Assembly: GCA_028673005.1 (NCBI GenBank)
Contig: CM054116.1
Coordinates: 147,681,173 to 147,745,172, forward strand
Direction of reading: 5' to 3'
Length of the DNA stretch: 64,000 nucleotides
DNA from: Tanypteryx hageni
Taxonomy: Eukaryota > Arthropoda > Insecta > Odonata > Petaluridae
Below the pieces are notes generated by a model that worked only from the letters and a program-made list of their open reading frames with translations, searched no databases and was not told where the DNA came from. Below, piece after piece: positions 1-10,879 of this stretch; position 1 is the stretch's first letter, and the number at the start of each line of letters is the position of its first letter. The position numbers and the translations under genes are program-made.

Positions 1-148
1 CTTACAATATAGTGTTTTACTGAATGTCGACCCTGTTTATAATGGAACCTACCCAACGTGAAACAATGTTTCGTAGCATGAAAAATACCATCATGCAAGA
101 ATGAGCATCTATATTTAAATAAGTAAAGATGGAGACTACGGCAAAATT

Positions 149-216
149 GATGTTAAATAGAATTAACTCCTTGACCGTAAAATTTTACGGTCAAGGAGTT
201 AATTCTATTTAACATC
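149..216. repeat. Perfect 68-bp palindrome
   Basis: Two 34-nt arms (149-182 and 183-216) are exact reverse complements with no spacer. The 5' arm reads from GATGTTAAATAG to CCGTAAAA. No mismatch is present in the arms and symmetry stops at both outer edges. A 12-nt string (CATCTATATTTA) near 106 recurs just after the palindrome, which suggests a local copy event such as template switching. Confidence 0.95.
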
Positions 217-1410
217 TATATTTATACATTATTATTAACTTTATTGTTAAATTAATTATATATTATTGATAATGCTGGCCTTGCCTTGGTGGACAGCGAT
301 TGGAAGAGAAAATGATGAATATTGTGAATTTCCTTAAATATTTTGCATACATTAACATGGAGACAATAATAACAGATTGAAAATGCCCATTATTATATGT
401 TTATATGTTCATTTTCTCCAAATAAAAATTATGTAGTCTATTTTTAGCGGAGAATATTACTTTGCAAATTAATTTTTTTAATGAAAATATTTGGGATCAA
501 ACCCAGACCTAGCCGTATGAGCTATGCATGCTGGGAACAGGACAAAATGTCCCTGGACAAAATGCCCCCAAACAATGTTCTTGGTCTCTACATGAAAGTA
601 TAATTCTTTTCATTTAATGAGGAAAAAACCGTACTTAACTATATTTTAATGACAGTAATGAATTTAAAATATATTCTATTGAAAGGTGTATTTTTGTAAG
701 CCAATTCAGGTGTATTGTATTAATTAAATCTTGATGTAATTCTTAATAAACGTAAAATCAAAATGTAAATATGCTATTTGTAGAGCGTGCTCCCCACTGG
801 TTTTGTGCGGAGTTTACGATGATGTCATGCAGAATCGAATCTTCGCATGCGAAACGACTTTGGCATTTGGAGTCGAAAGAGTCGAGTAACTCAACTCATT
901 CGCACCCATCCCTAATGACCATCGCTTGAAAGAATCAAGCTAGGAGGAGGATGTTTCAGCTGATAGTGCGATTCAGGGGTATGAAACTCTTATGGGAGGA
1001 TAGATACCCAGGTTTTACACGTAGTTCACTATAATGATACGAAGGCCACCAAATGCGCTGCAGTCGCAGCCAGCTCTCTGGCTCTTTCTCCCTCAATTTC
1101 TCTCTCTCTACCACATCGTGCCACACATTCCTTGCGTCTATTATCATAATGGAAAAGTGGCCATTTTGCTTGATATAAGTTCGCCATTGCTTATTGAGTG
1201 GTTGACAGTTACTCTGATTTTGTCAAGTAGATATATAGTAGATATGCATTCATCACTGTTTAAGAAAACGTGACGGAGTGAATTTGTTCTGATCTCCAAT
1301 CAACAGGTAAGTCTTAAAAATAGCATATTTTTTTTTAATTCTAACGAAATAGTTCTATGAAGTGTTATGTGAATGCGTTTTGTGAAAATGCTTTTATATT
1401 TTCTTAACAG
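217..1410. other. AT-rich sequence without recognised gene
   Basis: Apart from the tRNA-like relic at 485-540, I see no coding signal. Short open frames at 956-1273 resemble no family I know. A donor-like CAG/GTAAGT occurs at 1307, but no open frame enters it in the phase needed for the THAP exon downstream. Confidence 0.5.
485..540 (-). repeat. tRNA-like SINE relic
   Basis: On the minus strand an A-box-like TAGCTCATACGG is followed closely by a B-box-like GGTTTGATCCC. The spacing is shorter than in a tRNA, so the anticodon part seems lost. I read it as a decayed tRNA-derived SINE head; boundaries are uncertain. Confidence 0.4.
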
Positions 1411-1567
1411 ATACCTGCACTGGATAGATCTCCTAGGAAGGAAGGAAAGAAATATCTTGTTTTTTGTGTGCGAGAAGCATTTTGAGAGGAAATGTTTCTC
1501 ATTTTTAGGTGTTAAGCCTCGCTTACCTCACCTAGCTGTGCCATCCATTGCCCTGGGCATGAATATG
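1411..1567 (+). pseudogene. THAP-domain second exon (partial)
   Basis: The 157-bp segment lies between an acceptor (TTCTTAACAG, ends 1410) and a donor (ATG/GTACGT, at 1568). Its translation carries the second half of a THAP zinc finger: a WIDLLGRKE stretch, the C-x2-H pair in CEKHFERKCF, and the closing AVPSI box that in THAP domains normally reads AVPTIF. The first half with the leading C-x2-4-C is not found upstream in a compatible phase, so this is either an orphan exon of a spliced gene or a decayed transposon exon. THAP domains bind DNA in host regulators and in P-type and related transposases. Assignment rests on motif order only. Confidence 0.5.
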
Positions 1568-3047
1568 GTACGTGTCAGTTGCCATAATAATAAGCCATAA
1601 TTTTAGATTGAGTAATTGAAATTTCTGTTTAAAACTTATTGTGGTTATCAGTAGATTATAGTGAGTTCTATGGAAGTTAAACTGCAATGTAGACACCAGG
1701 GAATAGAATTGTGCTTCTAATAGAATGAAATAAGTATACCATAGTGATGTCTCATTATGTTTTAATTTTAAATATTTTGAATTTACAGAAATTGTTAACT
1801 TGATTATTTCTTGTTTCTCATAATGCACTTATATGTATTCCTATTCTTTATTCTATATTCTTTGTTTCAAAACGTATTTAGAAATAAATATATATTTTTA
1901 GATCGAGAAATTGAAATTTCCATATCAAAAGTTTTCCTTGTTTTTTGATGAATACATTGTAACAAGTATTGAATTACACACAATTATCCATGGGTAACAG
2001 CGACCGTTTATTATCGAAAATTAATCACAAGCAACGCAAGAATGGTTCCAGGTCGGTAGGCTCAGGCTGCTCCCGTGCCGGTTTTTCCTTCCTCCGGGAT
2101 CTCTTCCTTCTTCCTACCTAGACCCGACTGCCCCCTCTCCTCTTGATGTCCGTCCCCTCTCCGCCCGGCCACCTATGACGGTGCTGCCATATCCTCGAAA
2201 AGGAAAGTGGTCACTGCCAATTTTGAATAGGCTAATAATGACCACCGTCACAACATATAAATCTTAAATGGACTAACTGTAACTGCTATGAACACCTAAA
2301 CGTCAGAAAATACAACTGTGCTTAGAATAAATTATAAATAAAGTGGACATTTTATATTTATGTACAAATACCTCACTGTTATGTAATTTGATAGTGACTT
2401 TGTACTTTCGCAATGTGTGATATATGATAATAAATTTGATTTCTTAAATGCAATTCTTTCATTAAAGTCCATTTCTTCTGTCCGTCCAATTTATATTTGT
2501 TACGATTATCGCATTAAAATGGGAGGAGAAGGGGGTGAGCAATATCCTGTGATGACATCATGATAGCCATCATGAACACGTAGTTCCAAATTTTCCCGTT
2601 GGCCCATCTATTGTCGCCTTCCATGGAAAACCAGGAATCGTTTGATAGCATTAAGTTTCCGGTCTTTCCGTAGGGGTACTAGTCTTAGGTGCGATTCATT
2701 CGCTGGTGTATACGTATATATCTAACGTACAGTGTTTATGCATAGAGAACATTGTCCTCTAAAACAGGATCTTTTGTGACCTTCACCGTTTTGTTTTTGG
2801 TTTCTTTGTCATTTTTTGCATTGGTTCGGTCTTTCGTTTTATTGGTTTATTTGTTTTGTCGTTTGGTGATTTATTAGAATGATTTGTTCATTCTGTTTAG
2901 TTTGTTTTGTTTGTTCATTTTCTGTTTATTTTATTTCTCAAATACAAAGTATTTGGAGAAAGTGTTGTATTCTTTGTAGTGTTTGTTCATGTCGTTGTTT
3001 TTATTGATTTGTTTGGGTTTGATCTTTGGTTCGTTTGTTCCCTTTTT
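1568..3047. other. Intergenic or intronic, no gene seen
   Basis: No supported ORF. 2040-2180 is a pyrimidine- and GC-rich patch in otherwise AT-rich DNA. Around 2930-2975 a stretch resembles the start of the repeat at 38885 (GGAGAAAGT.TTGTATTC). Confidence 0.4.
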
Positions 3048-3734
3048 TAGTGCTGAAAGCACTATTATCTTCGTTATGTCCATCCATCAGTACGCATATA
3101 TCAGGGAAGAATTGGTTGAACAGATTTCAACCAAATTTGGTACATAAAATATTCACATAAATGGCATATTTCGACCAGATCCATTCCGTGGGGGGGCCAC
3201 AATTGCAAAGTTAAACATTTCTGTATCTGTGAATTTGGAAGGAATTGGCCAAACCGATTTAACGAAATTTTGTATGGAGGAGATGTTCAACATAAAAAAA
3301 CAAAATCAATATGTTTAATGTAGATATGTAAATCGATGCTGCCACAATAAAAGTAATAAAAAATCTTTTTACACTTGTTTGCGTTGAATTGTCCAGATCA
3401 ATTTTAACGAAATTTAATATTTATAACGAACACACATACAAAACCAAAATAGCATATTTGGACCGCATCAGCCAAACAGTGGTGCCACAATTACAAGTTA
3501 AACTCTTTCAGTAATAATGGATTTGGAGAGAATTGTCTGGGCGGATTTCAACAAAATTTTGCATATAAGGTTTGTACAACATACCATAATGAAATCAAGA
3601 TGTATAAAGCGGAGATAAAGAGCAGGGCTACCACATTAAAAAGTGAAATAATATTATTTTAATCGTATTTCTAGAGAACTAACCTCATGGATTTTAACCA
3701 AAGATAGAATGTATAATCATCATATAAATATCAT

Positions 3735-4693
3735 CATCATTGGTAGTCTGTCCGTAGACAGGTCCGTGATTATTCATGGTTAAACCTGGTTCTCCATATA
3801 CTCCTATTTTCCGCTGTCCTCTTTATATCTTGATAACTCTCTTTCCCTTTCAAATCGTCTATCAGCTGAAACCTTTTCCTACCTCTTTCCCTTTTCGCAT
3901 CTAGTTTTCCTTCTAACAAATCTTTAATCATACTCTCTCTCCTCAGGTAATGTCCAACCCAGTTAGCCTTCCTCTTTCTGATAGTCTGTATAATCATTTG
4001 CTTCACACCTATTCTTCGTAGCACTTCATCGTTTTTCATCCTATCCGTCCATTTTATCTTCAGCATTCTCCTCAAAGTCCACATTTCAAAGCTTTCCAAG
4101 TATTTGATGTCATTTTTCCTTAGCGTCCATGTTTCTGCCCCATACAATGCTATACTCCATAAGTAGCATTTTATCAACTTCTTGCGGATATCTTCCCTTA
4201 TATTCCCTGTAAGTAGTTGTTTCTTTCTCCTGAAAGCCACTTTTGCTTTTCCTATTCTAGTTTTGATCTCATCCGTACATTTTGCCTCTCGTGTTATGAT
4301 ACTTCCAAGGTATTTATATTCTGAAACTTGTTCTAATGGCTTTCCCCCAATAGTTATGTTCAGATTCTCTTCTTTACCCGATATTCGAATGACCTTGGAT
4401 TTTTCTGTATTTATTTCCATACCGTATTTTCTACCTGTTATCACTAGTCTATTTATCATTTTCTGTAGGTCCTCTTCCTTTCTTGCTAGAAGTACTTGAT
4501 CATCTGCGTATTTTACTGTTCTTATAATCCTTCCTCCAATTTTGAAATCCCCTGTGCCTTCTAAAGCTTCTTGCATTAGACTTTCTCCATATATATTGAA
4601 TAGGGTTGGCGATAGGCAGCAGCCTTGTCTTACTCCTCTACCGATATTTATTCCGCATGTGTCCACATTCTCATTCTGAGAATGTGGACACAT
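3735..4693 (-). pseudogene. RTE-like LINE, 5'-truncated reverse transcriptase
   Basis: A 307-codon open frame (4693 to 3770) starts inside the polymerase domain: GVRQGCCLSP motif, then VKYADDQVLL with the YADD active site, then the thumb region with KYLGS. It ends in the typical tail of RTE-like elements (ALYGAETWTLRK, the RRMLKIKWTDR region, NWVGHYLRR). Upstream endonuclease and fingers are missing, as expected for 5' truncation. The 3' end carries a short ATGATGAT tail. It sits in the middle of the 145-bp modular repeat between monomers four and five. A second 3' fragment of the same family lies at 58021-58335. The frame is open over its whole length, so this insertion looks younger than its host repeat. 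Confidence 0.85.
4657..4693. repeat. Hairpin at LINE 5' junction
   Basis: 17-nt perfect arms (4657-4673 and 4677-4693) around a 3-nt loop TTC. The fold lies exactly at the truncated 5' end of the RTE-like LINE, so the outer arm looks like a fold-back copy made when reverse transcription ended. Confidence 0.9.
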
Positions 4694-4988
4694 ATAACTA
4701 TATAACCAACATATTAATTATCAACCAGGTTGACTAAACAAGGCTACCACAATATCAAGGTTAGTATTTTCTGTAACTATGAATATGGAAGATATTGGCT
4801 TAATGGATTTTAAAGAAATTTCGTTTGTAGGAAGAGTATATAATGGAAAAATGAAATGAACATGTTTAGAATGAATCTAAAAAATCAGGGCTACAACAAT
4901 ATAAGAAAAAATAATTTTCTGATTTCAAAGCAAATACATTAGTATACGATTATACTATGGTGAATTTGATGAAAAGCACTTTTGTATA

Positions 4989-6284
4989 GGTCGACTGGAC
5001 TCAAAAGACCCTTCTAGCAAAAGTGGGCGGAGCAAAGGAGGATGCCGGGAGCTCACTCGGTACCCCCACTCTTTCGGCTTCGGATAACTTCGCACCTTAT
5101 GGATGCTCATGCCTAACTGACGAAATTCTCACGCGGGATAATCGATGAATTTTCTGTTTAATATTTCATGATTTCTGATAAATTATTTATCTGTTGTGTT
5201 TATAAAGTATTTTTTATTGCTGAATGATGGACTGTAACAAGTATCAAATAATTTTTTATAATAAATATGCATATTTTAATTTCTTAAGTCCAAGCAGACG
5301 AGTATAATTTTGCAAATGTACGCAGATATTATTCCATGAAATATCGTTTAAGTATTTTTTAATTACATTAGTAATAAAATTAATGCCACAATTAATAAAG
5401 AATTCATTCACCATTACCAGGAGAAATATGTATAAAATGAAAAAGACTTTCCGAAACACGTTCCGACGCTGCGTCTCAGATGTCCTCTGAACCCAAAAAG
5501 AAAAACCAATAAACTGCGAATTCTTAAAGGCTGAAACACGTGCCATTCTAGCTATTGAAAAGGAGGGGCCATAAACAAATAAATGAAAGAAATCCTGGCG
5601 TAAAGCATAGGCACAGGAGCCATGATGAGTTAAAATAGTGAAAAATATTTGCCATTAGCGAGAGGTTACATTGTGCTGTGCATGAATGTTCTCATATTTA
5701 GAACCTTTCAGAATCTGTACTTTTTTAAGATTATAAGGTGGCTCAGTTGAAGGGACTGAATCTCTTTTATATGAGAATAAAAGAAAGCCTCAGCTGAAGG
5801 GACCAAATGAAAATATGTGAGGAAAATTCACAAGTAAATTCATGGAACTAGAGACTCCAGTAGCCGTACTTGTGCTCTCCACTATGTTGTATTTGTGACC
5901 GATAAATTTGCTTTCCCATAAGAAAGTAGCCACTTTGTACACAATCTCCCATGCTTGTCCTCTCAATGGTCTCCCGGAAACGGGCGTACTTCTTAATGAA
6001 GATGCCATTTCATTCAAAAACAACAATTACCACAAAAATAACAAATAAAGAAAAACTAAAGAAACAACAAAATGCCGAATAACAATAGCAACAATAAAAA
6101 TAACAAATACTATCAACAATCAACCAAATCTTCAAAGAGAAAGATACCGGGGAGATCGAAATGTTCAAATATGTGCGCTGAAACTGACTGAAGCTGCCGC
6201 TGTGGTGTGGAAAGGGGAAGAAAGAGGGGCTGCGCCAACTGGAGGGGTAAGCTATGGTGCAGGTTCTTTTGAGTCCGGTCGACA
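4989..6284. mobile_element. Non-autonomous TA-target DNA transposon, 1.3 kb
   Basis: Ends are inverted: GGTCGACTGGACTCAAAAGA on the left and its counterpart (TGTCGACCGGACTCAAAAGA on the minus strand) on the right, over about 23 bp. TATA lies just outside both ends, consistent with a TA duplication as in Tc1/mariner. The uninterrupted sister repeats at 7500 and 19465 run straight across this site, which confirms the insertion. The interior has no complete transposase, only the remnant at 5790-6008. Confidence 0.8.
5790..6008 (-). pseudogene. DDE_3-type transposase N-terminal remnant
   Basis: Open stretch starting MASSLRSTP and containing LRGQAWEIVYKVATFLW. This resembles the opening segment (L-R-G-x-A-x-E-I-x-Y-x-V) of arthropod DDE_3/Tc1-like transposases; a comparable segment (AIILNVLNYFLE) precedes the transposase at 31926-33340. 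Nothing downstream is recognisable. Low-confidence assignment from a short motif; its place inside a TA-target transposon supports it. Confidence 0.35.
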
Positions 6285-6514
6285 TATACCACGGGAAACC
6301 CGTGTGTATCCCTACTAGGTTTTGTTTGTTATTAGTTTTACTGTTTTGGAAAAACCAAAAAGATTGTTTATAAAGAGGTGTTCTACCCTCACTTTACACA
6401 TTGAAATATTTTTCATTGATATTTTTATTTCAACCAAACATTTTGTGATAAATAAAAATCCTTTGTAAGTGTTATATCTGTAGACATAGAATTAAAATAT
6501 CTTTGTTCATTTTT

Positions 6515-7533
6515 AGTGCTTTCCGTCAATGCTGAAAATCACTATTATCTTTGTGATGTCTGTCCGTCCGTACGCATATATCAGGGAAGAATTGGCAGAA
6601 CCGATTTCAACAAAATTTGGTACATAGAATACTCACATAAATTAATGATCATGATGGCATATTTCAACCTGATCCATTCAGCAGGGGTGCCACAATTACA
6701 ATGTTAAACTTTTCGGTAATTATGAATTTGGAAGGAATTGGGTGAACCGATTTTAACGAAATTTTGTACGAAGAAGGTGTGCAACATAAAAAAGCAAAAA
6801 TCAAGATTTATAGTATAGATATAGAAATCAGGGCTGCCACAATACAAGAATTAAAATAATTCTTTTAATATGTAGTTGTGTTGAACTTTCTGTATCAATT
6901 TTAACCAAATTTAATACTTATAATATACACATATATAAAAAACCATATTATTATATTTAGACTAAATCAGATAAACAGGGGTGCCACAATTACAAATAAA
7001 ATTCTTCTAATAATTAAGAATTTGGAAGGAATTGGCTGAACGAATTTAAATTCAATTTTATTTATAAGATTTTTACATGCCATAATGAAATCAAAATGCT
7101 TAATTTGGAACTAAAGAGCAGGGCTACTGCAGTGAAAAGTAAAATAATATTTCTTTTACACAAATTTCTAGAGAACTGACACCATGGTTTTTAACCAAAT
7201 ATGGTATATATAATCTTCATATAAATAATCAAAATATCATATTTCAACTGGGTTGACTAAACAGGGCTACCACAATATCAAGGTAAGAATTTTTCTGTAA
7301 CCACGAATTTGGAAGGTGTTGGCTGAACTGACTTAAAAGAAATTTCGTTTGTAGCGTGAGTATAGAATGGGAAAACGAAATTAATGTTTAAAATGGATCA
7401 AAAAGCAGGGTTACCACAATATGAGAAAAATAATTTCCTGATTTTAAAGTAAATACATTAGTATACGATAATACTACGGTGAATTTGACAAAAAGCACTT
7501 CTGTAGTACGGGAAACCCATGTACACCTACTTG
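6515..7533 (+). mobile_element. 145-bp-modular element, copy 2 (uninterrupted)
   Basis: The cleanest copy. Monomer starts (CAGGG...) fall at 6682, 6829, 6976, 7119, 7262 and 7406, so the steps are 147, 147, 143, 143 and 144 bp. Monomers alternate between a type with GAATTTGGAAGGAATTGG and a type with AACCAAAT....ATATAAT, giving a ~290-bp dimer three times. It starts after TTTTAGTGCT and ends in ACGGGAAACCCATG...CCTACTTG. No ORF. It lies only ~200 bp after copy 1, in the same orientation. Confidence 0.85.
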
Positions 7534-8117
7534 TTTGTGTTTATTATTAGTTTTTCATTTTCAATTGTTCGTCAATGTTTCTTTTCTTTTTCAATCGACC
7601 TTTGTAAGCATTACTGCAGTAAACATAGAATAATACTATATATAAAAATAATTTACTGTCAGAGGTGGTGTCCAGTCAAGTATAAGTATGTATCTATAAC
7701 TCAAATCTTCATAACTGAGATACAAGTGGAATGTATCATTTTAACCGCAATAATGAGTATAAGGTGGTAGGCTGGTTTTTAAACTGATTCACTCGAGCAA
7801 TTTATTTTTTAAAATATTTTGTTTTTATTTTCTCAATTTAAAAACATTGGGATGAGACAAATTCGAGGATGAAGAAAATAATGAAGTTTAATTTTCCTGC
7901 GGTTTCAAATACGGATCAAATTTGTCCAAAATTGAGCTTTAAATTACAAAATCTCGAGTTTTTTTAATGAAAAAGTTTTCCTTTCCTGGGGGATCAATTT
8001 TGCTGTCAAACTCAATATCGTAAACCTATAACATTGAAATTAATTCAAGGTCAGTTAATTATCCATGTAAATAAGAAATGGCATAACAAGTTATTGCTTC
8101 AGTTTCAAATATTAAGA
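7534..8117. other. AT-rich, no gene seen
   Basis: No coding or repeat signal that I can support apart from AT-rich composition. Confidence 0.4.
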
Positions 8118-8480
8118 CTAGCAAGAAGGAAGAGAGGGATGGAGAATTGTGGAAGGGAGTGAGGGTGAATGGGGGAGGGAGAGAGAGGAAGGGGGAATGT
8201 GGGGAAGGAAGAGGGAGAGAGAATGGGAGGGAGGAAGCAAAAGAGAGAAGGGAAGAGATTGGTAGGAAGAAAGGGAGAGAGAAGTGGAGGAAGGAAGATA
8301 TATAGGGAGAGGGAATGGGAGGGAGGTAGAGAGAATAGGAGGAAGGAGGAGAGTTAGGGAGAGAGAATAGGAAGGAGAGAGAATGGAAGGAAGAGAGTTA
8401 GGGAGAGAGAATGGAAGGAAGAGAATGGAAGGAAGAGAGTGGGGGAGAGAGGGAGGAGAGGAAGGGAGAGAGAGAAGAAA
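8118..8480. repeat. Purine-rich (GA) minisatellite tract
   Basis: About 360 bp is almost only G and A on the plus strand, built of loosely repeated GGGAGAGAGAATGG and GGAAGGAAGA words. Apparent open frames here on both strands are low-complexity artefacts. Confidence 0.9.
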
Positions 8481-8845
8481 ACACGGAGAGATGGACAATG
8501 TATTTATTTGTTGTAAGGCATTGTTACTAAATGGTTTGTCACACTCTATCTACGTTTAACTATTCTTTTTCTCTTTGCTTTACGTTTGTTAATGCTTTTA
8601 TAATTTTTATTCATTTTTACAGTTCTTTCTTTGTTATTATTTGTTTGTTCCTCATTTTGCCACTCTCTCCCTACATTTGATTCTTCTTTTCTGTTCTTTC
8701 TTCATTTATTATAATATTTTTTCAATCTTTTTCAAAATTTCCCGCAGTAGAACTGTGTGCTCTCAACTAGTAAATATTAAAAAAATATTCCCCAATCAGG
8801 GTTCAAACGCAAGAACCCAAAAATTATACGAAAAAGGGTTAATGC

Positions 8846-9144
8846 CTAAACTGCCATGGCCACTGAATATGTTGCTTCTTCAAGCAACACTTTTTTTGGC
8901 TTCTTTAATGTCTGCCTTTTTGATGTGCTGCTTTTATCACTCCCCACATCAAATTTTAAAGCAAATACCTTTATTGCTTCTTTTTGTTTTTTAATGTCTG
9001 ACACTGTCTTTGGGCCTAAACCAAATTCTTCAGCAATTTTTTCCAGAAACATCTTTTTCAAGTTGTTCTATCACTTTCAACTTGCTAACAACAGTTAAAG
9101 TAACGTTTTCATTTTACACCACTTTTCAACTGTTTAGGATCCAT
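8846..9144 (-). pseudogene. Jerky/CENP-B-type HTH remnant of a Tigger-like transposase
   Basis: On the minus strand the frame contains KIAEEFGLGPKTVSDIKK followed by a KRQTLKKPKKVLLEEA stretch, the standard N-terminal helix-turn-helix and linker of CENP-B/Jerky/Tigger proteins. The preceding residues (VVSKLKVIEQLEKD) lie in another frame, so there is a frameshift near 9050; a likely original start (MDPKQLK) is at about 9140. The second DNA-binding segment and DDE core are absent. Old fragment. Confidence 0.75.
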
Positions 9145-9229
9145 AATGAAATAAAATATTTTAACTATTAAATAGCAGAGCACTAATGATGTGTTATAAG
9201 TCACAGAGCCAACAACAACATTGAGCACT

Positions 9230-9480
9230 AACTGAATAAGACCTATTGCCTATCTCTTGGAAGTTTTGTTTATGCCCTCGGAGGTGAGGATACTCTTGAG
9301 TTCTGTAAACATATTTTGCAAACAAACAACTGATGTCAATTTCTATTCAAGAACGGGGGATACATGGAATACTTGAAGCTGGGAAAAACTATCTATGACA
9401 GGAGTAGCCAACCTTTCTGCATTAGGCTTCAAATCATCATTACTCTACAAAATCTGTATCCGCTCTCCGCAAGTCTGCAC
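9230..9480 (+). repeat. Dispersed repeat, partner of 23884-24255
   Basis: Starting with CTATTGCC.ATCTC, this block parallels 23884-24255 through GAGGATACTCTTGAGTTCTGTAAACATAT (interrupted matches) to CTCTCCGCAAGTCTGCA, with an internal deletion here. The partner lies inside a hAT element, so this may be a remnant of a related copy. Confidence 0.8.
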
Positions 9481-9487
9481 CCACCAT

Positions 9488-9545
9488 CAGTGGCGTATCC
9501 AAGGGGGGGGTTTAGAGGGTTATAACCCCCACCTCCCCATGAGCA
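9488..9545 (+). repeat. hAT-like terminus candidate
   Basis: CAGTGGCGTATCCAAGG followed by a G-run has the CAGNG form of hAT ends and a composition often seen at transposon tips. No partner end was found. Confidence 0.3.
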
Positions 9546-10266
9546 ATGTATACTTAGAATATCCTCTGGAAAAGGCATTGATGCCCCAAGATAATTGCGA
9601 ATGTCAGAACGAGTAAATAAAATTCATTAGTGTTTTACTTGGCGTCCTACAAGTTAACATTCTTTAAAAGATGAGTTATGCGATCAAGGCTTCCAAAACT
9701 GAAGCAGTCTCATAAGAAAGGGACCCATGTGCATGGCACTGCAGCGGACAGAGAGGTAGGGTGGCCAGAGGAGTGCCTCTCTCAGGCTAAATGGTCAATT
9801 CTATTCAGGCTTCTTTCGGGCTTTAAATGCAATCCATGTTATTATTTGCTGAATGGAAACGCCTTAGCTCTGCTTGTTGTTTCTCTCTTTATTAATTCCT
9901 AGCTCTTCATCTTATTTTCCATAAAGGCTTAGGAGAGAAAGAAATGCAATGTGAGTTGGAGGGAAAGGCACTAAGTGGGGAAAAAATGCTTGACACTTCA
10001 GTGTCTTCTCACGAAAGAAATTTGGTGCTGTGAGGATGAGCTGAGATAAACGAAGAATTTATTAAAACCACTCCATAAACACAGAACATGACTCAACCTA
10101 AGCAAAAGATTTGAGTTCATTAAGCATCTGCTGTCCAGCTAGTAAATCAAAGTGCACGTATGTGTATTTTTGGTTAATCAACCTCTTGGATTATTATAGA
10201 AAATAGAAGCGCAAAAAATAAAAAACAACAAATACAGAGACTTAGAAGGAGAAGGATGGGCCGAAG

Positions 10267-10752
10267 GTGGAAGTGTGCTGTCCTGAGATTGTGAGGTTAT
10301 ACAATCAATTCATGGGAGGATTAGATCGAAACGATCAATTATGTAGCTACTACAGTTTGCACATTCCTTCAAAAAAGTGGTGGCATAGACTGATGTTTGA
10401 TTTAATAAATAGGACAGTAGTAAATTCTTATATCTACTACAAACAAACTACCAATAAGCCAACTTTTCCCCTTAAAAAACTCTATTTAAATATAATTGGA
10501 GACCTGATTGGAGGCTACAGTAGCAGAAAGCCGCATGGACATAGAGGTACAGTTCCTCCTTCACATAATTTTGGAGAGTGCCACTATCCAGATCAAGTGA
10601 AAAGAAATGAGAAGAATAAACTTATGCATAAAGAATGCGTGATATGCCAGGGAAAAGGAATTAGGAAGAGGACAATTTTTGTTTTTTCTGTTTGTGAAAA
10701 AGGGCTGTGCATTGACACTTGCTTCAGAGAGTTCCATCTGAATCTCCAATAA
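10267..10752 (+). pseudogene. piggyBac transposase, C-terminal part
   Basis: 161 codons aligned by motif with the end of piggyBac transposases: YNQFMGGLDRNDQL holds the third catalytic Asp region (normally MGGVD..DQ), then KKWWHRLMFDLI, then a C-terminal cysteine-rich zinc-binding domain (CVICQGKGIRKRT...CEKGLCIDTCFREFH). The first ~300-400 residues with the other two catalytic Asp are missing; the in-frame sequence can be traced only a few codons upstream. The frame itself is open. Different subfamily from the piggyBac at 40841-43453. The nearby 3' terminus is at 10880-10905. Confidence 0.85.
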
Positions 10753-10879
10753 TTAAGGAATAAAAAGCCTCGGTAAGTACTTTAGTAGTTAATATAGACT
10801 CTTAGTATGGCCCAGTGAAAGTTTCAAGCAGATTAGAGATAACATTCTTTTTCTATCGGACTTTTCCCAAATAGGTAAC

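Larger units (their letters stand above)
3048..6318 (+). mobile_element. 145-bp-modular element, copy 1 (interrupted)
   Basis: Noncoding repeat built from six diverged monomers, each opened by CAGGG.TGCCACAAT or a variant (near 3188, 3334, 3477, 3623, 4739, 4886; spacing 143-147 bp where uninterrupted). It opens with a small hairpin (AGTGCT/AGCACT, 3049-3063) then CACTATTATCTTCG and a TCCNTCC run. It closes with a CACGGG/CCCGTG stem-loop at 6290-6304 and CCCTACTAG. An RTE-like LINE (3735-4693) and a DNA transposon (4989-6284) are nested inside. Copies at 6515 and 18381 show the same order. The architecture resembles Helentron-associated HINE/DINE elements; that is inference. Confidence 0.75.

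Noticed and set aside
956..1273. Opposing 63- and 79-residue frames
   Set aside because: No family resemblance, and the plus frame does not join the THAP exon in phase.
4182..4499. Plus-strand 105-residue open frame
   Set aside because: It is the shadow of the reverse-transcriptase frame on the other strand.
8118..8498. 126-residue Ser/Leu/Pro-rich open frame
   Set aside because: It is the translation of a low-complexity purine tract.
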